A stretch of 64,000 bases of DNA from positions 1,488,001 to 1,552,000 of the forward strand of contig JANFAH010000003.1 in assembly GCA_024663395.1 (NCBI GenBank), given 5' to 3'. The notes under the pieces are model-generated. The model saw only the letters and a list, made by a program, of their open reading frames with translations, did no database searches and was not told the origin of the DNA. Positions 44,837 to 57,300 of the stretch are shown here, one piece after another. The DNA comes from Pisolithus tinctorius. Taxonomy: Eukaryota > Basidiomycota > Agaricomycetes > Boletales > Pisolithaceae. Numbering within the stretch: the stretch's first letter is position 1; each line of letters opens with the position of its first letter. Made by a program: the position numbers and the translations under genes.

Positions 44837-46528
44837 TCACCTTCCATACAGGCATTTGTCTCTCGAGATAGGAATATCCAGACGTACTCTCTTCTGGTTT
44901 GACTTCGGATACACGATCATTTCTTCAATCGTTGTCGGGAGTGGGTATAGGCGGCAAGCATCGGAATGCGGAGCAGCGTCGTCACCACACATCTCTGGAA
45001 ACACCGTGTCAGTTTCAGAGACATCTTCTGCACCCGGCGGTGGCCTCCAACCCAACCGTGCAGTCAGCTGTTCCGCAGCTGTGGGATATGAGGGGTACAT
45101 CCGCCCACGGCGGGTACGAGGAGATTCATCATCATCAGACACTATCTCATCTCCATCTGCATCTAAGTGCGCTGTGTGATAGTGCGCTCATAAGCCAGAG
45201 ATGTATGAGTACTCATAACCAAACTTACCCCATCCTCTTCGTCGTCTGGTTTGACCAGGCTGTTGTTGTGGAGAGGATGTGCGTTCGCTCTGCCCGGTAC
45301 TAACATTGACATTGTGATTTCCCCGTCTGGCCACTTCAACTGTTGGATGAGTTGAACGGTCGGAGCGCTCCCGTGCGAGGAGGTCTCGTAGTCTATCTCT
45401 CACTTCCACTGGATTATCAAGATCCAGGAAGACAGGTAAGGCCACCGGAACATCAGGCGTACCAGAAGCAGTTCGGTCAGAGCCAGGGGCATCGGCAGCA
45501 GAAGAACTTGTTGGCAGAAGACCTGATGAAGATGGCGGCGGGTCGGGGTGTGTTGTAACATCGACACCCCCAATTCTGGATAGCGGTGTCCGCTGGGAGA
45601 CACCTCTAAAGTGACGCGGCGGTGCCAAATCATTGGGAAAAGGACCCAAACTAGCATGCGGTGGCTCATGACGAGTAGATCCGTAGGCTGCAGTAGGGAC
45701 AGCCAATTGTCCAGTCCTACGTGCAATCAATCGATCGGTCATATTCTGCAGCTCATGTGCAATCTGAGCTGTCTGTGCCTGTAACCTCTGCTCCAACGAG
45801 CGAAACTGCGAGGTGCCGCGCGAGTCGTCTGTCCAACCCGCAGCGACCCGGATTGCAACGCGTCTTCCGATCGTCGTGCTTGCTTCATCCAAGTCACTGC
45901 CCAAGAGTTCATGACGCATGTATGGGCGCGGCTGCGTGGATGTACGTGTACCCGGTACCATGAGATCTGGCATCGGTGGCGACCGGGAATGGAGGGGCGA
46001 CACCGTCGTTGTTTGGAAGGAAGGGACATCATTTCTGAGATACCTCGGCCTTTCACCGTGTAAAAACCTCTCCCATTGGAAAGGCTCCCTCCTGGTCATT
46101 CGTGTCCTCTCGAAGTCCTCCAGTCTCTGCCGAGCAGATGGAGAGATGAGCGTCCTCAACCTCTCCGCTCGTAGATTCAGCTCTCCTGCAAGTTCGCCAT
46201 TCGAAAGCATTATTGCTGAGTGATCAGGTCCCATTCCTGCTTCTGAACCTCGATAAGGTGGTGATTGAGTACTCCCGGGTGGCACTCGGTTTAAGAGGCG
46301 GTTTATGCTAGTCCGTAGTTGAGTTATTCGCTCATAGGCAGCGTCTAAGGCTACCGAGGCTTGCCGCAAGCTCGCCTCGCTCTGAGCGTCGAGGTTTGGG
46401 GGTGATGTCCAGGTTCCGCTCGAAGACGACTGCGAAGGACCGTCGAGCGTCATCTCGCTACCTGCCGGAGTGGAGTCCACTCGAGAGACATCCGTCGGCG
46501 GTGGCACGTCACTCTCGTCCGGGTCCAT
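44837..46528 (-). CDS. Unknown protein, two exons, low-complexity and coiled-coil segments
   Basis: Exons 46528-45229 and 45171-44837 (GTAAGT...CACAG intron) give about 544 residues. A Ser/Pro-rich head is followed by helical segments (AYERITQLRTSINRLL; LEQRLQAQTAQIAHEL), a long Pro/Ser/Thr-rich linker, LRDLLARERSDRS, an Arg patch (TRRRRGWG) and an acidic C-terminal exon with DSDDDE-like residues and TIEEMIVYPKSNQKR. No recognised domain or transmembrane segment. The good open frame and clean intron support a real gene. Confidence 0.75.
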
Positions 46529-46847
46529 GCCAAGCTACAAGAACGATTAAGACGACATAATCACTGTGTGACGAGAAAGTAGGCTTCCACCTCATGAAAT
46601 TACCCTGTCAACTTTCGAAAGGGGTGGCGTAGGGGAATTCCAGGAGACGGGATAGCCACGGGACTCGGTTACTATGTAGTTATAGTAGTATTAACAATCA
46701 TCATGTACATTTGTAATCCGGGATGCTTTGTACAACCAAACGCGGCATTAAAGTACTTCTAAGAAAAACAAGGAAGGATTCTAGGCTATCTGACCGCGTA
46801 GGTATATATTATCGAAGAGGGTCCAAAAGCTTGACTACGGCCCAATC
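46529..46847. other. Intergenic, nothing seen
   Basis: AT-richer spacer between the unknown gene's promoter side and the MFS gene stop codon. Confidence 0.4.
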
Positions 46848-49076
46848 CTACTCTCGCACAGGTGACTCCAACGTCTGTTTCTTCGGCGGTGATGTTTCCT
46901 GATCATTAGATACAACGTGGGGTCGGAAGACCTTTGAAAGCAAGGGATCCGGCCCCGTATAGCAGAAGGCGAGTATGATGCACATCATAATTAGCGCTAC
47001 CGTTATGACGCAGATCGCTACCCATCCACGCCTGACATGGTCGTAAATCTATCAAGAGTCTAGTCAACACTAGCCAACAGTCAGAATGTGGACACATGCA
47101 TACCTGTCCGCCGATCACAGGGCCAACTTGGAAAAAAAAATCAGCCTCGTGAGAACAAATTCTGACGTACTGTTCTCACCTGCGGTGCCAATTCCGAATG
47201 CAAGATTGAATGCTCCATATACATGTGCATCTGAATTGTGAGGTTAGCCTGGACCCGCTGAGAGAATCAGAAGCCACGCACACCCTACGCCCTCCATGTT
47301 CCGTGACACGGCAGCCAGCTCGGAAGTGACTGGTGGGACAACCCCACCGACAAAGAAACCTGACATTTTGTTCACAAAGGACACAGACACAGAAATGGTA
47401 GAAAAACTACTCACTTTGTATAGCCAAAGACGTGATAAATAAAGCCAAGGATTTTCGCAGTGTCAACACTAGCCACCATGGCGCTGTAAAGGCTAAGCAG
47501 AGTACAGTAATGTAGTCTGTTCCTATGCGGTCAGCTAGCCAGCCGGCGATAGGCGACGCTGCAAGACGAAGTCAGAACGTGTGTAGCCAGATGAGATTTA
47601 ACCAACAGATCAGAGCTGGTATGAAAGCAGCGAGGTACACCAAGCCAACTTGACTGGAATCAAGGCCCCATACAGCTTGTAGGTGTAATGGCAAGGTAGG
47701 CTCCTCCATGCTATTCACGACACTGCCGAGAAGATGAGTCGTGAAACTGGGAAATGTAGGTGATATTCACCCATAAACCAACGACATGAACAGGGCGGTG
47801 AGAGCACGAGGCGACCGCAGTAAATCGGTAATAACAGACAGCAGAGAAGAAGGTTTCCGCACAAGGGCGGCTTCGGAATCTTGTAGCATCCCAGCCAACG
47901 ACCGACGACGTGGTGATTCGGGTGCGATAAGTCCAAGTTCCAAAACATTTGTTTGGTCAGATATCGCTGTCGTCACCGTCAGGACAGAGTCTGATGGCAT
48001 GGAAGTCGGTGGACGTTGTACGTCTGTTACCAAACAGGCCGCCGACGCCGATCCAGCTGGTGGATGATACACAGCCCATGGATCGACGCCCCATGCAATA
48101 GCTTCATGTCTTTCGATCACAAGAAGACGGGCAAGGAGATCCAATGCCGCGCATATTGATCCGAAAATGAACGGTCCGTGGAAGCCAAAACGAGAATAAA
48201 GTGCACCTCCCACGGGTGAGCCAACAAGCAGGCTAGTCACAAGTCAAACGACGACAGTCAATGCTGATTGGTGAAACTTACCCCACAGGCAAGCCAGTCA
48301 TCGCGATGCCCAGTTGCCCTGCATGGTTGTGTTATAACCAGCATGTCCGGACGATCAAAGACTTACTTCCAACCTTGTGCTCCGGTGTGGTGTCGCATCT
48401 GATCGCGGTTAAGCCCAATCAATCAATAGCAGAGTGGCAACTTACAGTAGAGCGAGGCCAACGACCCATATCATGGAGGAACTGATACCCTGGGATACTC
48501 TGGCAACAGCCATAAGGGCATAATTTGGCGCCAACATCATGAGAATTTGAGATATGATGAGGGCGATGAGACCGATAGTGAGGGGTATCCTCCTACTACT
48601 GCTTTTTTCGGAATAAACGGCAATTGGAATTGTTGCTGGTAAAGAGGGTGGGCAAAGAATATGAGCTTAACGAAGGGATGACCTTACAGAGAACGAGGCC
48701 GGCGGACTGTGACATCCATGTCAATGACAGGGGCTAGTCAGAGAGGAGGAAGGATACGCACGTATGCGCACAGCAACCATCCTGTGAGTGCAGATACGCT
48801 CTTATAATGCAGACGCTGGAGTTGGAAAGGGATGACTGGAATAATGATCGAATAGACGAGTAGGTCCGTCGTGATACCTGATGCGGGTCAGGAGAAAAAT
48901 ATGAGGATGAGAGAAAGACAGACCAAGACTGACGACTGTTGGACAACACTGTCAGCGGGAAAGAGGGGGCGCGAATAAGGGCGCAGCGTACCGGCGGTGA
49001 CAAACCATACAGAAGACCGCCAGCGTAGTCCCCAAGGTCTTCTTGTGGCTACAGTGATCCTCGGCAGAACAGGCAT
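46848..49076 (-). CDS. MFS transporter (DHA1/general substrate type), many introns
   Basis: ATG 49076, stop TAG 46850-46848. After a basic cytosolic head the first membrane segments read SLGITTDLLVYSIIIPVIPFQLQRL and GWLLCAY in pieces split by very short exons. SRRIPLTIGLIALIISQ resembles the motif A region. ARVSQGISSSMIWVVGL fits motif B. GLPVGM...GSPVGGALYSRFGFHGPF fits the central motif C-like region before the cytosolic loop (about 47800-48080). C-terminal helices end with WVAICVITVALIMMCIILA and a polar tail (KKQTLESPVRE). It is a proton-linked exporter or uptake carrier of unknown substrate in plasma or vacuolar membrane. It shares a 200-bp divergent promoter with the glycosylase gene. 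Confidence 0.85.
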
Positions 49077-49276
49077 TGTGGGAGGGCTGCAAAAGACAGC
49101 CTAGCGGGTCGTGAGGAAAATGGGGGGAGATTAAAGAGAGGAGTTGTTTTTGCGAACACACGGTCTAAGTATTGCATGGATGACTGCAATTGGTGCTTGC
49201 GCCGACTCTATTAATGTTGTCTTACATATACCAATTTGGTTCCGAACCTCGAATTTCCCACTGCCAGCTCATTTCC
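49077..49276. promoter_or_regulatory. Bidirectional promoter between MFS and glycosylase genes
   Basis: Only 200 bp between divergent start codons. Contains a C/T-rich stretch and TATTAATG near 49209. Assigned by position, not by a recognised site. Confidence 0.4.
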
Positions 49277-50849
49277 ATGCCAGAACTCCCAGGTAAGCCG
49301 TTGATCTCTACCTCGGCAGGCTGATGGGACCCCACAATCTGGCTGGCTGGCAATTGCAGAAGTAGAGCATGCCGCTGCTCTCATCCGTGAGCATGCAGTG
49401 GGGAAATTGATTCATCACGTCGATACGTTCGATGACAGCCTCGTCTTCTCTGGCTCTACCCACCAGGAATTTGTGCGTCTCTGCAACCCACGTTCCTGTT
49501 CCTCGGCTCATCGTTGTCGCCGCGCACCAGGCGCGCGAAATCACCGGTCGCATCGTGGATGATGCAGCTCGTTACGGTAATAGTTAACGTCGCCTCATTA
49601 CAACGTCGTACGATTTCTTTCCTTCTACTTCCCCAGGAAAATATTTCTATATTCAACTGCAAGGAAACGGAAGGATGCCCGTTCTCCACTTCGGCATGAC
49701 TGGTGCTTTACAGGTGCGAGGCTACCACGTGTAACGTCACTGTTCCCGTCAGACACGTATCTTACCAAGGTGAGAGGCCATGCCACGGTCAAGTACAAAG
49801 TTGGCGCCACCAGCCCATCCGATGTGTGGCCGCCACGTTACGTGAAGGTACAGCACACCTCTGTCTTCACGTCCGCCAATGATTGGTGATACTGTACCCC
49901 CGTCCCCAGTTCATCCTATACATCCAGAATGGCAATTCTGCTACGTACTTCACAGAAATTGCATTCTCAGATGCCCGCCGCTTAGGTCGCATACGTTTGG
50001 TCGTGTCCCCACTCAATGAGCCGCCTATATCAGAACTCGGTTTCGACCCCGTGTTATCTATGCCTTCGCTAGAGGATTTCCATGCTTCCTTGTCTAAGAG
50101 GACTTGCCCAATCAAAGCCCTTTTATTAGACCAAGCTTTCAGCGCCGGCGTCGGGAACTATCTCGCAGGTATTTTCACACAGGTATCATTTTAGACTACC
50201 ATTTACTTGAACCCTATTCCCAGACGAGATCCTGTATCAGGCCCACGTGCACCCAGAACAGAGGTGTAACACTCTAGATAGAGATCAGGTTATCGCTTTG
50301 CACCACCATGTCGCTGACGTGTGCCGTATCACGGTTCAGGCCAATGCTGACAACAGCAAGTACCCTGAGCATTGGTTATTTAAACATCGTTGGGTACGTC
50401 CAAGCTCTAATCACCGCGGTCAGTACAAAGACTCACGTGCGCTAACAGGGGAAAGGCAAGAATGTCAAGACAACCATGACACTTGTTGTACCCTCTCCTG
50501 CGTGTCATTAGCTCGGTTACTGACTCATCGGTAGCCGTCGGGTGAGCCCGCCACGATCAAGTGGATAACCGTAGGCGGCCGCACATCGGCGTATGTCGCC
50601 GAAGTTCAGAAACGCTTGCCATCCTCAAAGGGGAACGATCCCAATGCGGCTGCGGTATGTCGTGTCACTAGTTACATGAGCCGTATTCAGCGATGACATT
50701 CACTTTAGGCAAGCGATACTGTTGCAGATCATGACGGCGTTGCGCAACGCAAATCACGGGGACGACAGGTAGAGTGCTTGGAATGCCCATTGCATCTGGT
50801 GGTAATCCAACTATCCCACAGTCCAGACGTGCAGATGACGACATCGTAG
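49277..50849 (+). CDS. Formamidopyrimidine-DNA glycosylase (Fpg/Nei family)
   Basis: A tiny first exon (49277-49292) and the second (from 49360) join as MPELPEVEH, which is the Fpg N-terminus with catalytic Pro2 and Glu3. Further on come HFGMTGALQ, KVRGHATVKY, then the helix-two-turn-helix block LSKRTCPIKALLLDQAFSAGVGNYLADE (split here by an intron near 50167) and HVHPEQRC, and finally ITVGGRTSAYVAEVQK in place of a zinc finger, as in the plant and fungal zincless subgroup. It removes oxidised purines such as 8-oxoG and cuts the backbone by beta-elimination, in nucleus or mitochondria. The last exon, after about 50690, is uncertain. Confidence 0.88.
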
Positions 50850-51392
50850 AACAAGGGTATACAGTGCGTCCGAAGAGAAGACGGACCAATGCATAAACGT
50901 CATGATCCCTGTCGGGGCGAATACAATAGGGGACTTCGTACGTATACGGTGAGATAAAATGCATCCGCTTAAACATCGATCGCGGGAACGCCATCAAGCG
51001 TTGCATCAAGTAAGGCTGATCGACTACGCCCTAGCGACCATATCAATGGTAACGTACATATGTCCTAGCAATACTTCTGAAGAGCAAAATCTAAGTCTGG
51101 GCCTCATTGAATGTATCAGGTAAAATACAACTATGGTAATTACTGTAGTACATTTCAGCGTGTATATGTGTACCTACAATGCGTAATAAAAACGACAATG
51201 CGAAAGAGAGCTGGACACCGGATGGTATATGATATGTAGTGATATATATCGGTGCATAACTGGTCCTCGTCTCGAGCTATCAGTGAGGGCTTACAGCGGT
51301 GGCAAGGGGAGGACCGAACATTTCTAACAGAGAGGAAAGATCGGCTGGAGAGGACTAAATCAGCAAACAGCCGCAGCACAAGACGAGCCAAC
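50850..51392. other. Convergent intergenic region, nothing seen
   Basis: About 540 bp between the glycosylase stop and the kinase stop. AT-rich short repeats of ATATGTA type only. Confidence 0.4.
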
Positions 51393-54300
51393 TCAACTCT
51401 TCTTCAGTGGCTTACTCAGGAATAAATTCATCCCGGCACTCAGGCAGAACTGCTTCGTGGATTCTTGAGCATCCGCGCTCAAGGCAACGACTGTCAATAA
51501 AAGGTAAGTAAGGTGTAACAGCAGAGCCCCGTACAAAGTACGTACCTGGCAACGAGATTGTGGGACACCTAACGCTCTCAAGCTTCCTTAATCTCCTGGT
51601 CGCCTCAACACCATCACACACCGGCATGTCTGCAAAATCGAGGATGCGTCACACCTACGTATATCAATCGAGAAGAAATCGCTAACGGTGATCAAAGAGA
51701 GCAAGTGCAAAGTAACCAGGTTCACGTGATTCCCATGCTGCACAACTGGTCAACAAGTAGCTAAGCCACCAGGAAGCTAGACAACCTTTCAGAGCCTCAA
51801 GACCGTCACTTGTCGCAACGACTTTGAGTTGGTATCGTTCAAGCTGTTTGATCAAGAGACTCCGTGCCACGGCATTATCTAATGAATGATCGGTAAGAGA
51901 AAATGCAAAATATGCTGCAGATCGATAATCACCTTCGGCTATGAGAACATTGCCAAAGAGCGTCCTTCGTGGGGTTTCCGCCACCGGGGATGTCGTAACG
52001 ACAGGAGACAGAGGTGCAGAGGGAGCTACGACGCCTCTCAATTCCGCAAGAACTTGAAGAATACGCATTTTGCGAGCGGGCTTGATGATCTTGGCAACGT
52101 TTGGATTCCCCTCGATGGCAGCTGATTCCGACAATGATTGTGTGGTCGGTGTGTAAAGGTGAATGATCTTGGTTTGGCGAAGTCCAGGTGTGTTCGACCA
52201 TCGGAGGATCTGTATAACATCTACGACTTGTGTTTGGCCCTGGTCGTCGAGTATCAGGAAATCTAACCAATCATCCTTTTGATATTGCCCCAAATGGGAA
52301 TGCAAGGCATCCAGGTCAGACAAAAGAGTGACGTCAAAACCTTTCAGAATGCTGCGCAACAACGCGCGTGTCGCAGATGAGACAGCACAAATCACGACTT
52401 TGCTGGGGCGTAGTCGAGTCAAGGCATTCCGAAGATGCTCGATCTCTGAAGAAGCCTTTCAAAAGCCATGGATTACCACAGCTCGAGCTTCAGCAAGTAA
52501 GAATAACTAACCTTCCGCGAATCTTCCGTCTCGCAAGTTTTGACGGGGATCGTGAACCAAAACGTCGATCCGACATCCGCATTAGACTCCACTCCGATAG
52601 AACCACCAAGCAGTTTGACTAGCTGCCGCGAGATTGACAAACCCAAACCAGTCCCTCCGAAACGCCGTGTGGACGAATTGTCGACCTGTTGGAAAGGCAC
52701 AAACAACATTCCTCTGGCATCTGGGGACAAACCGATGCCCGTATCCCTAGTTGAACAATGTGAGCCCAAACGAGCTTCACCCAAAGGAAGCTCCCTACTT
52801 GACTGAAAACTTGATAGAGACTTGTCCCGAACAGGAGGGTACTGATTCCTTATCGACAGAACATAGGACGGTCACAGATCCGGACTCGGTGAATTTGATG
52901 GCGTTCCCAATGAGGTTCATGAGGACTGTATCTCGTCCGTCTCAGGGAACAGAAACCGGCAATGGGGCACCCACCTTGACGAATGCGTGTATGATCCGAC
53001 AGGATCCCTGTATCAGGTTCAGAAAGTTTCAAAAAAAAAAACAGTTGAAGACTAACACTCTGGGACGTCCTCTTCGATGTTATATGACAAATGCAGCTTC
53101 TTCGCGGCAATCGGAAGAACTAGCTCCAAGCAGTCCTGGAAAATGCGGGAAGATAGTGAAGATGATTACGACTGTTAGGCGAAAATCATTTACCGCGATG
53201 ACATTCTCAACAGGGAAAGCCGAGAAATCAAGTTTCATAGCTTGAATAACAAGTCAGCAGAATCCACCAACGATATAGGGAAAGCATAATTACCGGAAGC
53301 TTCGAGCTTGCTGTAATCCAGTATGGAATCTATGATCTGCATCACACACTAAGTAACCCAACACATTAAACCATCGCGTTTCGCCCACTTTCAAGAGGAT
53401 TTCACAAGACTGTTTTGCTGTGTCCACTGAATGCAGCTGAGAACTGAAAGGTCATCCGAGGCAAAGAGAACACCTACCGATTTCCCTTTGGCCTGCATTG
53501 AGTTCCGTCCCGCTTAGGAGATCAAGCAAACCATAGAAAGAACTGTAGCGAAGGAGATCAGCACCCAGAATAAGGTCAAAAACACACATCCAACCTAAAC
53601 GGTGTCCGCATCTCATGAGACATGTTGGCGATGAAGCGAGATTTGACCTAAAAGACCGTCCGTAAGGACGCTCCCGATCAAAAAAGTGCTTAGTTACCCT
53701 CGTGGCACGGATGGCATCCTCTCTGCTCTTCCGTGCAGCTTCTAGGGCCTCTCTTTGAGAAGCTATCATCTTCAGGTTTTCTCTAGTACCCGCCTGCACT
53801 GAGCGGAACAAAATCGCACTAGATATACTGATATTTGCTTGTTGGCAGAGGACGTTCAGGGTGATCACAGTAGTCTGCGATAGAACCCTTTTGGTCGAGA
53901 CGTAAAGCGCTCCGAGAATCTGGCCTCTGTTACTGAAGATTGGTAAGCCGATTTCAGACAGAGGCTCGTCATTGTTGTGCTCCTCTTTATGGTAGTTCTG
54001 TTTTGAGTCCAACACTTGTACCTAGTTAGCATGGCCTCTGTCATACATTTAGACGACTCACCACTTTGGATGGCAGTTATTTGTGACGACTCCAGCATTC
54101 GCAACGGTTTCGGATTCCTAGTACCCGAACATTAGCACCTTTGCAACTATACCAAAACCACCATGATCACGTACTCAAATACCCGGCAGAGTTCCGGAGG
54201 TTGCAGAATTGTCGCCACGCCATACTCGCCAACCTCAGTCATGATTACGATGCAACAGCAATGAGACTGACACATGTCTGGTTTTGAAGTCAGAGCACAG

Positions 54301-57300
54301 TGGGAATGGTGCGAGCAGCATACGAATACGAACCAGTAGTGATCTCGGTCAGTCTTTGCAGAGCTACCACGTAGTTAATTACACTGCACAAAGGAGATCG
54401 AGGAAAGTTACCTGACGACAGGCTTATGCAGTCCGCTATTTCTTTGCTCCTCCTGATAACCAACATCAGGTCGGACGGAGGTAGAGACGATATGCCGTTC
54501 AACTCGTCAGTTGCCTGGGTGTCCAGAGACACCGTCCGCGAAACAGACAAAGGTGAGTTGTCAACGTAGATATCTGTTTGAACCGCTGCGTTCACATAGG
54601 TCACAGAACGCCTGGGTGGGGGCCGAACTTGTGGATCCACGATAGCTGTTAAATTGCGGCTGCGAGATGGATAAGAAGTGTGAGTCAATCACGAAGCTAA
54701 GCGCAACTTACACGATGCCATATGCGCCCCATTGCATTTCCTTCGCTATTCCTTGCTGCTGTAACTCGGCTCCGAGGCCTTCGACGCCAGTCCGGACAAG
54801 ATGACTGCCTTCCTTCGGGGACGTGAGGTGAAATCAAATTGAGTGAGCAACCTTGCGCACCAGATAAAGGGCCAACCCTTCCTCAAGGACCCATCCATGG
54901 TTATTGGCCAATCTAAATGCTGGTTAACACCAAAATCGTGGTTCTTGCGATTGCACGTACTTGACTGCCATGTCGTATAACCGCAAGGCTCCATTGTCGC
55001 CATTTAAAGAGGCCATCTCAGCTTCCTGCGTAGCATCTCAGGCAATACCGATGAGGTTAGCAGTGGAAGCGATGCGTACAACGAGAGCAATCCAAGTTCC
55101 TGTGTTTACCGGGGTTGACGCTAACCACCTACGCGCGATTAAGAGAAGCCAACAGTATAAAGTGCAATTTGACCCGTACCTGCGAATGTACGCTTGGTTC
55201 TTTATTATTTGGTCCACATAGCGCGACCGAGTTTTTGAGTCGAGGTCTCCCCGTCTCAGACAAGCTATCAGGGCTAGACTGTGGAAGAACGTAGAATAAC
55301 GGGCGTGTCGATGACTGTACTGAGACGTCAGAATCTATACCACGCTTCGAGAAAATCTCACTGACTTCGGGTGACATCCACGAGCATCGTAGACCATAAA
55401 ACCGAGTTCGGCGGCGGCGTCGACGAAACCAGTACAATATAAGGCAACGACCTATTGGGATAGTTAAGTAACCCGCCTACTGGGTGAGCAACAAAATGGG
55501 AAGACCTTGAATGCATTATACCTTCGAATAGTGGATGATCAAAGCTTGGACGGCAGGACGTATGATGCCACTCACCAGCCTAGCGATAAGAGACTGTTAC
55601 CGGTGATCTGGGTAATTCTTTCCTGATACTCTTTATCGTCGAATGTGTCAGTGTTGAACACAGTGTCAATAGACGATGCATCTGTATAGCCGCCCATCGC
55701 CCTGACGCAGTTAAGAAGACCTATTTCAATTCAGTAGAGAGCCGTTTATTGCACTAAGACAGACAGACCTTGAGCCAAAATCGTTCCGTCGCTGTTCGGC
55801 GTCCACGCCTCTACGTCGTTAGAGCACTGTATCCATAGTGAGCCAACACAACGGATCAAAACAACTGTGCGGACCTCTTCTGCAGCTACCACCAAGTCGG
55901 ACACTGTAGTCCGTCAGTCCCACTTATGACTATATGCATTAAATACCTACGGTGTTCACACGTGTAAAGCCTGGCAAGTACGGTATAGACGGACACGAAG
56001 CATGTATAGCCGCTGACGTCGCTATATGAGAAACCACAATGAACTGCGGTTGCCTTCGCGACTTACCGATCACCAGAGCTATGACCATACTTGAGCCCAT
56101 CCTCTAACAAGGGAATGGTGTGGCGCATATGAACGTTGTCATAGGGTGCCACCAGAGCAGAATACAACAAGGTAGCACGGCTGGCAAGATTTAGTCAGCG
56201 AAGATGGATATCCAAGGGCTACACACTAACCATTTTTCCATCCCCCCTCCATGCAGATATGCAATGCGTAATGCCAACTTCCCGAGGTCAACAGAAAACT
56301 TGAACAATTCTCGCTTTTCAGCTGCGGCTATGTGAAGAGTCACCCCACCACGTGGAGGATAGAACAAGAGAATAATCACCTCCGATTGCCCAGAAGAAAC
56401 CTAACGATGTCCCCGGAGAAAAACCAAACCTACGACATCGTTCAGCTCTCCAAACGGCTCGATCATCAACACAGTAGACTTACCTTAAGGCAAGATTGAT
56501 TGTCTGGTCGGAAAGATGCCTCAAACGAACAGCATTGTTTAAAGTAAGTGTGCCTTACAGTCAGACCTATGACATCAATCATACTCTCCGACAGGGTCCA
56601 GTAAGCGTTGGTTCCTTTTTCGGTAAAAAGGACGTCAGCAAAGTCTGAAATGTCAACAACAAAGCCGCCTACCAGCGTCATTCAGAATCGATACTGCTAG
56701 ATCTATTCGTGGGTTTGTTGCCCTTGGTATCTTGAGCATCTCTTCGTACCCAATAGCAAGAATCCGGCCTTTGACATCCTCAAACATCACATCTGCAACC
56801 TCCTGAGTAGCAGATGGATCCATTTCGACACCTAGAATACGCAAAGCGTGAACGAGCGTATCCAGAGCATTGCTAAACTCATTCCGTAAGAAATGGTTGT
56901 TGGCTCGTATTCGGAGAGCGCGAGCTTGATCTTCAGGAGATTGAGCGTGCTGTATGTATTCCGCTATCAGGCTTTCCGACTTTGTCAAGTCGCCTAGCGA
57001 ATGTTTAGAGCAGCCCACCCCACGACAACCTCACGTTACCTTTCCAGGTACAAAGTCTCAAATGCGGAATAAGCATAAATGAGACGGCGTATGATACACG
57101 AAACTCACTCGGCCAATTTAGAAAGCAACAAAGAGGATCGCTTGGGATTGAGAGTCCAGTGATCCGTGCTCAAAAGACTTTGGGCACTGAGAAAAGCCTG
57201 AAACGCAAGCTACGAAAGGTCGATCACTCCCACTATACATGGCAGATCGCCATCATACTATACCTCATGTGCCCCTCTTGCCCAAGCAGATTCACCCGCG